A stretch of DNA of 64,000 bases. Source: Fimousia sp036311565 (lineage in GTDB: Bacteria > Bacillota > Clostridia > Lachnospirales > Lachnospiraceae). Below the pieces are notes generated by a model. The model was not told the DNA's origin and made no database searches. It saw only the letters and a program-made list of their open reading frames with translations. Shown in pieces: positions 16,480 to 25,143 of the stretch. The translations under genes were made by a program, and so were the position numbers. The stretch is from assembly GCA_036311565.1 (NCBI GenBank), contig JAXJPR010000003.1:1-64000 (forward strand), read 5' to 3'. Each line of letters opens with the position of its first letter. Position 1 is the stretch's first letter.

Positions 16480-18579
16480 ATGAATCAATTTGATCTTAAA
16501 AAAAGTAGTCTGAATCGATACATGATTGTTCCATTTGTCATGTTAATTGGCCTCTTTGTTCTGGATATTTTAATATTTACAGTCAGTGTAAAAGCAGGAA
16601 TGATCTTAGCAGTAGCAGTAGTTGCGTTTACAGTGTTAGTGGCTGTAAGCTATTTTATTCTTCGCAAAGAAATTATGCAGGAAGTAATGGAATTTTCGAT
16701 GAATCATGATGTCATTCAGAAGAAAATTTTAAAAGAATTGCCAGTGCCGTATGCACTGACGGATCAGTCAGGACATATATACTGGACCAATCCGGCTTTT
16801 CAGAAGATCGTTGGAAAAGAAAATGCAAAAAAAAGCCGTATTGGAGATATGTTCCCTGATTTTGGAAAGAAGCTGCTGGATAAAGAGGTGGATCGAACCA
16901 CAAAATATATCCATGTCGTTGGAGAGGTCAATGCCCGTACCAATGAACCACCAGTATATAGGTATCGTGTGGAGATGAAGCGCGTACGGATCCGGAATGG
17001 AGAGGAAGAAAATCTGGCAGAAAAAAGTGAAAAAGAAATCCGTAAAATCAAAGAAGAGAATACGATGATCACGATGTACTTCTTTGATGAAACGAGAATT
17101 AGCAGATTTAAGGCGGAAGTTGATAATCAGAAGCTGGTGGCGGGACTGATTTATATTGATAATTATGAAGAAGTATTAGAGTCCGCAGATGAAGTGAAGC
17201 ATTCACTGCTTCTGACATTGGTTGACCGCCGGATTAATAAACTTTTGTGTAATCTGGATGCAATTGTTAAGAAAATTGAAAAGGATAAGTATATCTGCTT
17301 TTTCCAGCAAAAATATCTGCCAAAATTAAAAGATACCAAATTTTCAATTTTGGATGACGTACGTTCAATTAACGTCGGAAATGAAATGGCTATGACTTTG
17401 AGTATTGCGCTGGCAGTCAATTGTGATAGTTATGTGGAAGCTTATGAATCTGCAAGTCAGATGATGGACCTGGCTTTGGGCCGTGGGGGTGATCAGGCAG
17501 TTATTAAAGATGGTGAAAACGTATCTTATTATGGAGGAAAATCTCAAGTAGTAGAGAAGAATACCCGTGTGAAAGCAAGAGTAAAAGCACATGCACTGCG
17601 GGAAATTATGGAAACCAAAGAAAATATCTTTGTTATGGGACATAAAATTGCGGACATTGACTCTATTGGTTCTGCAATCGGTATTTACCGCATGGCAAAG
17701 ACTCTTCAGAAGAATGTTCATATTGTATTGAATGAAGAAAGCATATCTGTCCGGCAGATGCTTGCAAAGATTAAAGAAGATAAAGAATACGAAAAAGATA
17801 TGTTTATTAACAGCGAAAGAGCATTAAATCTTGCCAATGATAAAGACTCCATGCTGGTGGTAGTAGACGTGAATCGTCCAAATTATACGGAATGTGAAGA
17901 ATTGTTTAAAAAGCTGCATACAGTCGTTGTCATTGACCATCATCGTCAGACAAAGGATACGATACGTTCTGCAACCTTGTCTTATATTGAGCCATATGCG
18001 TCCTCATCCTGTGAACTGGTAGCAGAAATTCTTCAATATGTGGCGACGAAACCAAAGCTGCGTCCAGTAGAGGCAGATGCCATGTATTCAGGAATTCTGA
18101 TCGATACGAATAATTTTGTCATTCAGACAGGAGTTCGTACCTTTGAAGCGGCAGCGTTTTTGCGTCGGAACGGAGCGGATGTGACAAGAGTCAGAAAGAT
18201 TTTCCGTGATAATTTAAAGACATATCAGATTCGTGCAAGGGCGGTAAGCAATTCAGAATTGTTTGAGAAAGAATATGCCATTGGAACTTTAAATGGAAAT
18301 GGAATTGACAGCCCTACGGTATTGGGAGCACAGGTCGCGAATCAGCTTCTTAATATTGAAGGAATTACAGCGTCGTTTGTATTGACCAATCTTGGCGATA
18401 CCATTTATGTCAGTGCACGTTCCATTGATGAAGTAAATGTTCAGATCATTATGGAAAAATTAGGCGGTGGCGGACATATGACAGTGGCTGGTGCACAGCT
18501 TAAGAATATGAATGTAGAAGATGCAAAAGAGGTCTTAAAAGGCCTGTTATTGAGAATGAAACAAGAAGGAGAATTATAA
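16480..18579 (+). CDS. gdpP: cyclic-di-AMP phosphodiesterase GdpP
   Basis: 699 residues in the GdpP order: two N-terminal transmembrane helices (about 15-65), a PAS domain (about 85-165), a degenerate GGDEF domain (about 220-345), then a DHH/DHHA1 phosphodiesterase domain. The DHH part has DIDSIGSAIG near residue 391, IDHHRQ near 484 and the C-terminal GGGGHMTVAGAQ. GdpP hydrolyses c-di-AMP to pApA and so affects potassium balance, wall stress and beta-lactam tolerance. It sits directly before rplI and dnaB, the usual order in Firmicutes. Confidence 0.95.
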   Translation: MNQFDLKKSSLNRYMIVPFVMLIGLFVLDILIFTVSVKAGMILAVAVVAFTVLVAVSYFILRKEIMQEVMEFSMNHDVIQKKILKELPVPYALTDQSGHIYWTNPAFQKIVGKENAKKSRIGDMFPDFGKKLLDKEVDRTTKYIHVVGEVNARTNEPPVYRYRVEMKRVRIRNGEEENLAEKSEKEIRKIKEENTMITMYFFDETRISRFKAEVDNQKLVAGLIYIDNYEEVLESADEVKHSLLLTLVDRRINKLLCNLDAIVKKIEKDKYICFFQQKYLPKLKDTKFSILDDVRSINVGNEMAMTLSIALAVNCDSYVEAYESASQMMDLALGRGGDQAVIKDGENVSYYGGKSQVVEKNTRVKARVKAHALREIMETKENIFVMGHKIADIDSIGSAIGIYRMAKTLQKNVHIVLNEESISVRQMLAKIKEDKEYEKDMFINSERALNLANDKDSMLVVVDVNRPNYTECEELFKKLHTVVVIDHHRQTKDTIRSATLSYIEPYASSSCELVAEILQYVATKPKLRPVEADAMYSGILIDTNNFVIQTGVRTFEAAAFLRRNGADVTRVRKIFRDNLKTYQIRARAVSNSELFEKEYAIGTLNGNGIDSPTVLGAQVANQLLNIEGITASFVLTNLGDTIYVSARSIDEVNVQIIMEKLGGGGHMTVAGAQLKNMNVEDAKEVLKGLLLRMKQEGEL

Positions 18580-18580
18580 T

Positions 18581-19024
18581 ATGAAAGTAATTTTATTACA
18601 GGATGTAAAATCCCTTGGAAAAAAAGATGAAATTGTAAATGTAAATGACGGATACGCAAGAAATTTTCTTTTGAAAAAGAATCTTGGTGTAGAAGCAACC
18701 AATAAAAACTTAAATGATTTAAAATTAAAGAAAAAAAATGAAGATAAAATTGCAGCCCAAAAATTAGAAGAAGCAAAAGCACTGGCAGCACAAATTGAAG
18801 CAAAAGAAGTAATCTTAAAGATGAAAGTCGGAGAAGGTGGAAAGACATTCGGTTCTATTTCTACAAAAGAAGTAGCTGCAGAAGCAGAAAAACAGCTTGG
18901 CTACAAATTAGATAAGAAAAAAATGTCTGTAGAACCAATTAAATCTTTAGGTGTTCATAACGTAACATTAAAATTACATCCGCAAGTAACTGCAAAGTTA
19001 AAAGTAAAAGTAGTAGAAAAATAA
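18581..19024 (+). CDS. rplI: 50S ribosomal protein bL9
   Basis: 147 residues. It begins MKVILLQDVKSLGKKDEIV with NVNDGYARNFLLKKN, the N-terminal rRNA-binding domain, then a charged helix and a C-terminal domain with VGEGGKTFGSIS. It starts one base after the gdpP stop, so translation is coupled. Confidence 0.97.
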   Translation: MKVILLQDVKSLGKKDEIVNVNDGYARNFLLKKNLGVEATNKNLNDLKLKKKNEDKIAAQKLEEAKALAAQIEAKEVILKMKVGEGGKTFGSISTKEVAAEAEKQLGYKLDKKKMSVEPIKSLGVHNVTLKLHPQVTAKLKVKVVEK

Positions 19025-19073
19025 TCAGATGCAGCTGCATCAATTTTAGAAAGCGAAGGCAGGAAAATTCACC

Positions 19074-20405
19074 ATGGATGAAGCATTTATCAAAAAGGTA
19101 CAACCAAATAGCCCAGAAGCAGAAAAATCTGTAATCGGTTCTATGCTGATGGACCGGGATGCCATTATTGAAGTGGCAGATGTTCTGGTGAAAGAAGATT
19201 TTTATCAGAATACCAATGGAATTTTATTCGAGGCAATGGTAGATCTTTATAAAGAAGGAAAACCGGTAGATTTAATTACTCTTCAAAATAAACTGAAGGA
19301 AAAACAGGTGCCGGAATCCGTGCAGAGTTTAGAATATATTCGTGAATTGGTGGAAACTGTTCCAACCTCTGCCAATGCGAAACAATATGCAGGAATTGTA
19401 AAAGAAAAATCCGTTCTGCGTAAATTAATCAAGGTAACAGAAAAGATAACGGCAGATTGTTATCTTGGGAAAGATGATTTTTCCAGCATTTTGGAAGAGA
19501 CGGAAAAGGATGTGTTTCATCTTCTTCAAAATGCCAGCGGCAGGGAAGATTTTATACCAATCCGTGATGTGGTATTAAATACATTAGATCAGATAGAAGA
19601 AGCATCAAAAAACAAAGGAAAAATTACTGGAGTTCCAACAGGATTTACTGATCTGGATTATAAATTAACAGGACTACATCCTTCGCAGCTGCTGATTGTA
19701 GCTGCCCGTCCGGCTATGGGGAAAACAGCATTCGTATTAAATATCGCTCAACATGTGGCATTCCGGCAGAATATTCCGGTGGCAATCTTTAGTTTGGAAA
19801 TGTCAAAGGAACAGTTAGTTACCCGTCTCATGTCTATGGAAGCGATGATTGATTCCCAGTTGATCCGTACTGGAGAACTGGAGGATCAGGACTGGGAAAA
19901 GTTAATGGAAAGTGCAGCGGTGATTGGGCATTCGCCGTTGATTATTGATGATACTCCTGGCCTTACGATTTCCGAAATTCGTTCAAAGTGTCGTCGTTAT
20001 AAACAGTCCCAGGGTGTAGGCTTAGTAATTATCGATTACCTCCAGTTAATGGCAGGAAGCGGAAAGACAGAATCCAGACAGCAAGAAATTTCTGAAATTT
20101 CCCGTTCTTTAAAAGCACTTGCAAGGGAAATTGATGCACCGATCATTGCATTATCTCAGTTAAACCGCGCGGTTGACAGCCGTACAGATCATAAGCCGGT
20201 GTTGTCAGATCTGCGTGAATCCGGATCTATCGAACAGGATGCAGACGTTATTATGTTCATCTATCGTGATGATTATTATAATCCGGATACGGAGAAGAAA
20301 AATCTTGCTGAAATCATTGTAGCAAAACAGCGAAGTGGTTCTACAGGAAGTATTGAACTGGCATGGCTGGGACAGTACACGAAATTTGCAAATAAAGAAA
20401 GATAA
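19074..20405 (+). CDS. dnaB: replicative DNA helicase DnaB
   Basis: 443 residues. An N-terminal helical domain (PNSPEAEKSVIGSMLMD) is joined to a RecA-like ATPase with Walker A ARPAMGKTAF (about 209-218), Walker B LVIIDYLQLM and DLRESGSIEQDADV. It unwinds the fork and is loaded by DnaI-type loaders; genes for a loader and a DnaD-like protein lie at 60695-62676. Confidence 0.96.
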   Translation: MDEAFIKKVQPNSPEAEKSVIGSMLMDRDAIIEVADVLVKEDFYQNTNGILFEAMVDLYKEGKPVDLITLQNKLKEKQVPESVQSLEYIRELVETVPTSANAKQYAGIVKEKSVLRKLIKVTEKITADCYLGKDDFSSILEETEKDVFHLLQNASGREDFIPIRDVVLNTLDQIEEASKNKGKITGVPTGFTDLDYKLTGLHPSQLLIVAARPAMGKTAFVLNIAQHVAFRQNIPVAIFSLEMSKEQLVTRLMSMEAMIDSQLIRTGELEDQDWEKLMESAAVIGHSPLIIDDTPGLTISEIRSKCRRYKQSQGVGLVIIDYLQLMAGSGKTESRQQEISEISRSLKALAREIDAPIIALSQLNRAVDSRTDHKPVLSDLRESGSIEQDADVIMFIYRDDYYNPDTEKKNLAEIIVAKQRSGSTGSIELAWLGQYTKFANKER

Positions 20406-20411
20406 AACAAG

Positions 20412-20442
20412 AAAAGTCTCAACAATTAGATGAGGCTTTTTA
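20412..20442 (+). terminator. terminator after dnaB
   Basis: AAAAGTCTCA (20412-20421) pairs with TGAGGCTTTT (20431-20440) with one G:U, and T residues follow. Confidence 0.7.
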
Positions 20443-20471
20443 TTGTGCCCCTAATATCTGATTGTTATAAT
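20443..20471 (+). promoter_or_regulatory. promoter of the MerR-like gene
   Basis: TTGTGC (20443-20448) and TATAAT (20466-20471) are 17 bases apart, 32 bases before the coding start. Confidence 0.5.
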
Positions 20472-20502
20472 AAATATAACGATAGAGGCGGGAGGACAGG
20501 CC

Positions 20503-21069
20503 ATGGAGAAAAGAAGAATGATTTCTGATGCGGCCAGGGAACTGGACGTGGAAACTCACGTGCTTCGTTATTGGGAAGAGGAATTAGAGCTTCCGATTCC
20601 AAGAAATGAAATGGGGCATCGCTATTACGGTGATAAAGAGATGAAACTTCTAATGGAAGTAAGAGAACTAAAAGAAAAAGGGGTACATCTAAGAGCTATC
20701 AAAGAGATTGTTCCACAGTTGTTGGTACCAGAAAAAGAGATGGAAGGTGAACAAAAAGTAATTCCATTTCCAGAAGACCAGAATCAAAAAATGATGCAAT
20801 TTCAGGATGTTATGGTAAAAATTGTAGGACAGGCTTTAAAAAATCATGAAGTATCTTTAAGTAAACAAATGGGACAGCGGGTGGCAGACCAGGTCGTAAA
20901 GGAAATGGATTATCATTTTCGTGAACAGGAAGAGCTGGAGAATGCCAGATATCAAAAATTTGATGAAATGATGCGCAGCTACCAAAGAGCGCGAGCAGAG
21001 ATTGGAGTAGCAGCAGAAAAAAAGAAAAAACGCCGTTTGTTCGGAAGAAAAAAGAGAAGAACTACTTAA
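20503..21069 (+). CDS. MerR-like helix-turn-helix protein with coiled-coil tail
   Basis: 188 residues. Residues 5-70 form a MerR-type winged helix-turn-helix: ISDAARELDVETHVLRYWEE, then GHRYYGDKEMKLL. The remainder is a predicted coiled coil rich in Lys/Glu/Gln with a strongly basic C-terminus (KKKKRRLFGRKKRR). There is no effector-binding domain, so it resembles DNA-anchoring MerR relatives such as RacA or minimal regulators rather than metal sensors. Target unknown. Confidence 0.75.
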   Translation: MEKRRMISDAARELDVETHVLRYWEEELELPIPRNEMGHRYYGDKEMKLLMEVRELKEKGVHLRAIKEIVPQLLVPEKEMEGEQKVIPFPEDQNQKMMQFQDVMVKIVGQALKNHEVSLSKQMGQRVADQVVKEMDYHFREQEELENARYQKFDEMMRSYQRARAEIGVAAEKKKKRRLFGRKKRRTT

Positions 21070-21086
21070 GAGTTCTTCTCTTTTTG
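21053..21086. terminator. bidirectional terminator
   Basis: AGAGAAGAACT (21053-21063) pairs with AGTTCTTCTCT (21071-21081), then TTTT. It overlaps the stop of the MerR-like gene and lies just before the end of the convergent DUF1858 gene, which it may also serve. Confidence 0.75.
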
Positions 21087-21093
21087 TGTAAAA

Positions 21094-21300
21094 TTAATTT
21101 TTAGTAGCTAAATATTCATTTAATTTATTAAGAAGCTCATCTACGTCCATACCGTGTACAAAAGCTGCTTCCTCTAAAGATTCACCGCGTGCAGATGGGC
21201 ATCCAACACATCCCATACCAGAAGCCATTAAGACATAAGCGAGATCCTGGTCAAGCGCTAAGATGTCGCCAATAATCATATCCTTTGTAATCTGTGCCAT
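21094..21300 (-). CDS. DUF1858 domain protein
   Basis: 68 residues, beginning MAQITKDMIIGDILALDQ and containing GMGCVGCPSARGE, a CxxC pair typical of DUF1858 (hybrid-cluster-protein-associated) domains, then a helical C-terminus. ATG 21300 is preceded by GGAGG on the minus strand; a longer in-frame reading to 21348 begins upstream of that ribosome site. DUF1858 proteins are found in anaerobes and are suspected redox or metal-handling proteins. A ferredoxin gene lies divergently upstream. Confidence 0.8.
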   Translation of the reverse strand: MAQITKDMIIGDILALDQDLAYVLMASGMGCVGCPSARGESLEEAAFVHGMDVDELLNKLNEYLATKN

Positions 21301-21442
21301 AATGAAAGTACCTCCTTTTTTCAATCTGTATTCATTAGTATAGTACAAGTTTTTAGAGAAAACAAGTATCGAAGTACAATAGTTTTTAAAGTCTAACAGT
21401 TTCTACTGGAAAATGATTACTAGTAGATGAGAAAAAAAGAAC

Positions 21443-21471
21443 TTGCTATAAATGTCCAAGTGTATTATTAT
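21443..21471 (+). promoter_or_regulatory. promoter of the ferredoxin gene
   Basis: TTGCTA (21443-21448) and TATTAT (21466-21471) are 17 bases apart, about 66 bases before the start codon. Confidence 0.55.
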
Positions 21472-21536
21472 ATTAATGAGCATGATAAAATTTTATCAGT
21501 GTAGAAATAGTACTATTATATAAGGAGGAAATAACT

Positions 21537-21710
21537 ATGGCATATGTAATTTCTGATGAATGTATCTCTTGTGGAGCTTGTGAATCTACTTGTCCAGCTG
21601 GAGCTATCGCTGAAGGTGATGGAAAATACGAAATCGATGCAGCTACATGTTTAGATTGTGGTTCTTGCGCAGATGGATGTCCAGTAGGAGCAATCAGCTC
21701 TGAAGACTAA
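21537..21710 (+). CDS. 2[4Fe-4S] ferredoxin, clostridial type
   Basis: 57 residues starting MAYVISDECISCGACES. Two classical CxxCxxCxxxCP motifs are complete: CISCGACESTCP and CLDCGSCADGCP. The protein is acidic and shows the internal twofold symmetry of clostridial ferredoxins, the general low-potential electron carriers for hydrogenases and pyruvate:ferredoxin oxidoreductase. TAAGGAGG precedes ATG 21537. Monocistronic, with its own promoter and strong terminator, as befits an abundant protein. Confidence 0.97.
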   Translation: MAYVISDECISCGACESTCPAGAIAEGDGKYEIDAATCLDCGSCADGCPVGAISSED

Positions 21711-21734
21711 TTGTCGTACATAAGAAAAGAAAAA

Positions 21735-21774
21735 GATAAGGAGAAAATCCAATGGATTTTCTCCTTATTTTTTT
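21735..21774 (+). terminator. terminator of the ferredoxin gene
   Basis: ATAAGGAGAAAATCC (21736-21750) pairs with GGATTTTCTCCTTAT (21754-21768), followed by a T run. Confidence 0.9.
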
Positions 21775-21834
21775 CTCTGATAAGAAACGTATTTATCATT
21801 TTAATCAAAAAGATTTCCTTTGTTTTACAAAAAA

Positions 21835-22620
21835 TTAAAGGGAAGCCAGGATCTGAATCGCATTGCTTTCCAGAATTTTTGTAAAATGTTCCTCAAAATA
21901 TGCGTTGGCCCCATAACTATATGGGATGCGCAGTCCAAATTCTGACAGAATGTTACCCATCTGATGGAATTGCTCCTGAGAATGATTTCCTCGTGCCATT
22001 ACCAGATAATAAAAATTATCTTCAGGATCTTTATATAAGGTGTTGTCGCCTTCATATAAAGGATAAATTTTCTGGCATGCATCCATCGCTTGCGCTAAAG
22101 ATGGAAAACGATAAATGCGATGAGTTTCTGGAAGTTTATGAGAGTTTTTTTTCTCATGTTCTTTTTCAGAATCCAGTTTTTTCTCCGCTAATTTTTTCGC
22201 TTCATTTAAAATCTGACTAAAAGGAGAAAAAATTTCTTTTTCTTCTTTAGAATCTTCAAAAGAAGATGTGGAATCAGCTTCTACCACAGAATCTTCTTCA
22301 TCCAGATCCATCAGTCCTTCCAATGGTTTCATATATTTAGAAAATTTGTCATCAAATTCTTCTGGATTATCCATCTTCGTAATAATAAGAACCAGTTTTT
22401 CGGAAGAAACTGGAATAGCTTCTATCATTAAAGGAATATCGCCTGCTTCAAAACCCACTTCGTCAGAGGCCTGGGCCATCATATCACGGAAAAGATCTTT
22501 GGCATTATCACTACCAAAAGCGAGTTCGTTCAAAAGCATTTTGTGTTCTTCTAAATCAGATTTTGTCAAAGTACATCGAATTTGATTTTCATTAATTTTT
22601 TCAATTCTCAATTTCCTCAC
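21835..22620 (-). CDS. mecA: adaptor protein MecA
   Basis: 261 residues. The N-terminal domain reads MRIEKINENQIRCTL-like and continues through FRDMMAQASDEVGFE; an acidic linker (about 105-150) leads to the C-terminal domain, which would bind ClpC. MecA delivers substrates to ClpCP. The GTG at 22620 is only one or two bases after AAGGA, so the in-frame TTG at 22611, ten bases from AAGGA, may be the real start and gives the usual family N-terminus. Confidence 0.85.
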   Translation of the reverse strand: MRKLRIEKINENQIRCTLTKSDLEEHKMLLNELAFGSDNAKDLFRDMMAQASDEVGFEAGDIPLMIEAIPVSSEKLVLIITKMDNPEEFDDKFSKYMKPLEGLMDLDEEDSVVEADSTSSFEDSKEEKEIFSPFSQILNEAKKLAEKKLDSEKEHEKKNSHKLPETHRIYRFPSLAQAMDACQKIYPLYEGDNTLYKDPEDNFYYLVMARGNHSQEQFHQMGNILSEFGLRIPYSYGANAYFEEHFTKILESNAIQILASL

Positions 22621-22663
22621 ATCCTTTCCATTAAGATTATAATAATACCATCTTATTAGATAT

Positions 22664-22692
22664 AGTATAATGTGTCATTTTCATTGTGTAAA
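22664..22692 (-). promoter_or_regulatory. promoter of mecA
   Basis: On the minus strand TTTACA (22692-22687) and TATACT (22669-22664) are 17 bases apart, 44 bases before the mecA start. Confidence 0.65.
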
Positions 22693-22875
22693 GCTTTTCT
22701 TTCTAATTTCCAAAAAATTACAATTATATATTGAAATATTTTCCAGTTATAGGTATAATAGGAATAGAAAGAGGCGCTGACTTTCTAGTGTAATACTATT
22801 ATATGCTCAAATTTGAGAATGAAACCTATATATTATCACATGCATCCAAAGGTCTTTGTTGAATCGGGGGAATAT

Positions 22876-22905
22876 TTGGATAACTATGCCTAAATTACTT
22901 ATAAT
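22876..22905 (+). promoter_or_regulatory. promoter before the 70-residue ORF
   Basis: TTGGAT (22876-22881) and TATAAT (22900-22905), 18-base spacer, 21 bases before the ORF. Apart from this and the mecA promoter, nothing else is recognised in 22621-22926. Confidence 0.45.
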
Positions 22906-22926
22906 TCCAAAGATGAAGGGATTTTT

Positions 22927-23139
22927 ATGAAAAAAGAAACAATATATAATAGCAGTCAGCTGACAGATTTTTACGAATTGGGGTTACAAGTACAGGTAGA
23001 AGATACCTTGGTAAATGATGAAAATCTTCAGAAAATGAACCAAATGGTTTGTGAGGCGGATTGTTATATGAAAGATTTTATAGAAGATACAAAGGGGGAG
23101 ATTTCCAAAGTTCATTATACGAAGGTGACGCAATATTAA
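22927..23139 (+). CDS. small hypothetical protein
   Basis: 70 residues, acidic, with two cysteines (CEADC) and no membrane helix. GAAGGG lies eight bases before ATG 22927 and a plausible promoter precedes it, followed by a hairpin at 23197. The family is not recognised. The promoter, ribosome site and hairpin support expression, but coding status is only moderately certain. Confidence 0.5.
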   Translation: MKKETIYNSSQLTDFYELGLQVQVEDTLVNDENLQKMNQMVCEADCYMKDFIEDTKGEISKVHYTKVTQY

Positions 23140-23196
23140 AACTATGGCATTATTGTAAAAATTCATAGCCCGCATAAGCCATTGATTACTTTTATG

Positions 23197-23221
23197 AGCC
23201 GCAGATTTTATGTCTGCGGCT
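23197..23221. terminator. hairpin between the small ORF and cwlD
   Basis: AGCCGCAGA (23197-23205) pairs with TCTGCGGCT (23213-23221). The T tract is weak on both strands, so this is a possible shared terminator between convergent genes. Confidence 0.5.
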
Positions 23222-23258
23222 ATGTTCTTCTTATCATGGTGACAGAATCCTTTGGAGA

Positions 23259-23936
23259 TTAATTAGATTTATTTTTAATATATTCCATAATTCCTAAATG
23301 AAGGAACCAGGCGATTTTTTTTTGATAATCCTTATCGTTTAACCAGGAAGCTTCTTCCGGATTAGATAAAAAACCACATTCTACAATTACGGTCGTATAG
23401 GGATTGTCACGAAAAAGATAATAGTCGGTGTTTGCTTTATGAGTGCGGTGGTTGGAAGAATCCATCTCTAACAGCCTTTTTTGAAGAATTTCTGCCAGTT
23501 GTTTGCTTTTTTCTATATTTTGTCCATAGAATACCTGAGCACCGTGGATAGATTGGGCCGTATAGCTGTTTTGGTGGATACTGATAGCAGCAACAGGATT
23601 ATTTTGAAAGATAATCTCCTTTCGATTGGATAAATCAGAAGTTTTTGAGTTGGTAGTAGAAGTTGACAGACTCTGATCCGTTTCCCGGGTCATAATGACT
23701 CGTACATCATTTGCTTCCAAATATTTTTTTAAATATTTGGCGATACTTAAATTAATATCTTTTTCTAAAAGATTGCCAATTCCAACTTTGCCAGGATCGC
23801 TTCCGCCGTGACCGGCATCAATGACGACCGTAACAGGAGTTGCTGGCTTCATTAAAGTGGTTACCATGCGATATCCCTGCCTTGAGCAAAAGAAGGAAAA
23901 AAGCAAGAGGCAGAGGGGAAATAGGATTCGTTTCAT
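23259..23936 (-). CDS. cwlD: N-acetylmuramoyl-L-alanine amidase CwlD
   Basis: 225 residues. A signal anchor at the N-terminus precedes an Amidase_3 domain with the zinc-site blocks VIDAGHGGSDPGK, a Glu in LLEKDINL and SIHQNSY, and the catalytic Glu in VIVECGFLSNPEE. CwlD-type amidases help form muramic-delta-lactam in spore cortex, which suggests that the organism makes endospores. ATG 23936 follows GAGG at good spacing; the GTG at 23951 does not have one. Confidence 0.88.
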   Translation of the reverse strand: MKRILFPLCLLLFSFFCSRQGYRMVTTLMKPATPVTVVIDAGHGGSDPGKVGIGNLLEKDINLSIAKYLKKYLEANDVRVIMTRETDQSLSTSTTNSKTSDLSNRKEIIFQNNPVAAISIHQNSYTAQSIHGAQVFYGQNIEKSKQLAEILQKRLLEMDSSNHRTHKANTDYYLFRDNPYTTVIVECGFLSNPEEASWLNDKDYQKKIAWFLHLGIMEYIKNKSN

Positions 23937-24022
23937 AAAGAACCTCAACACATATTATTTTTCTATTATATGACTGACCTGAAAAAGAAATTCTTTAAAA
24001 GAAAAGGAATTCCTATGAAAAG

Positions 24023-24051
24023 TGGACTTAAACAGTTCCTTCTGATATAAT
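24023..24051 (+). promoter_or_regulatory. promoter of the sua5 operon
   Basis: TGGACT (24023-24028) and TATAAT (24046-24051) with 17 bases between, and TG at 24043-24044 making an extended -10. Confidence 0.6.
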
Positions 24052-24072
24052 ATTTAATGGAAGGAAATGCTT

Positions 24073-25131
24073 ATGTATACAAAATTATTAAAAATGAATC
24101 AAGAAAATATTGATACAACAGCCATTGCGGAAGCAGCTAAGTGGATCAAACAAAATGAACTGGTTGCGTTCCCAACAGAAACGGTTTATGGATTAGGAGC
24201 CAATGGATTAGAACCAGATGCTGCAGCAAAAATTTATGCTGCAAAGGGAAGACCTTCTGACAATCCATTGATTCTTCATATTGCAGATATGAAAAATCTG
24301 ATTCCATTGGCAGAGGAAATTCCAGAAACTGCATGGAAGGCAGCAAAAGCTTTTTGGCCAGGACCATTAACAATTATATTAAAAAAATCAGCAATTGTGC
24401 CTGTTGGTACAACGGGAGGTCTATCCACAGTGGCCATTCGGATGCCAAATCATCCGATTGCATTGGCTCTGATCAGGGAAAGTGGGTGTCCAATTGCAGC
24501 GCCTAGTGCCAATACGTCTGGAAGGCCAAGTCCAACGAAAGCAGAGCATGTTTTTGAAGATATGAATGGGAAAATTCCTTGTATTTTAGATGGAGGAATG
24601 GTTGGAATCGGAATCGAGTCTACGATTGTAGACTTTTCTAGTGAAAGACCGATGATTTTGAGACCTGGATTTATTACTCCAAAGATGTTAGAAGAAGTGC
24701 TCGGTATAGAAATTGGGATTGATCCGGCAGTAACTGGAAGTCCCAAAGGTAAAGAAATTGTTCCCAAAGCACCAGGAATGAAGTATAAACATTATGCGCC
24801 TAAAGCTCCATTGTTCTTAGTATCAGGAGAAGAGGAAGCAGTGATTTCTTATATTAATCAGCAAATTAAGAAGGAACATCTGGAAGGCAGAAAAGCGGGG
24901 GTCATTGCAACAGATGAAACCGCCACGCAATATAAAGCAGATGTGGTACTTTCTATAGGAACAAAAGAGTGTGACAGTACAATTGCATCTCATTTATATG
25001 ATGTATTACGTAGATTTGATCATGAAGATGTTTCGGTGATTTATTCACAAGTGTTTGAATCAGGAGAGAATGGTTTTGCTATCATGAACCGGCTGACAAA
25101 GGCGGCTGGTTATGAAAGAATAGAGGTGTAA
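24073..25131 (+). CDS. L-threonylcarbamoyladenylate synthase (Sua5 type)
   Basis: 352 residues, the two-domain Sua5 form: YrdC domain (about 15-210) with FPTETVYGLGANG, KGRPSDNPL and ESTIVDFS, then a C-terminal Sua5 domain. It makes threonylcarbamoyl-AMP for the t6A37 modification of tRNAs. ATG 24073 is seven bases from AAGGA; the ATG at 24067 is too close. It precedes a LMW phosphatase homologue and rpiB, the ywlC-ywlE-ywlF order of Bacilli. Confidence 0.93.
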   Translation: MYTKLLKMNQENIDTTAIAEAAKWIKQNELVAFPTETVYGLGANGLEPDAAAKIYAAKGRPSDNPLILHIADMKNLIPLAEEIPETAWKAAKAFWPGPLTIILKKSAIVPVGTTGGLSTVAIRMPNHPIALALIRESGCPIAAPSANTSGRPSPTKAEHVFEDMNGKIPCILDGGMVGIGIESTIVDFSSERPMILRPGFITPKMLEEVLGIEIGIDPAVTGSPKGKEIVPKAPGMKYKHYAPKAPLFLVSGEEEAVISYINQQIKKEHLEGRKAGVIATDETATQYKADVVLSIGTKECDSTIASHLYDVLRRFDHEDVSVIYSQVFESGENGFAIMNRLTKAAGYERIEV

Positions 25132-25143
25132 AGGAGGGACGAT

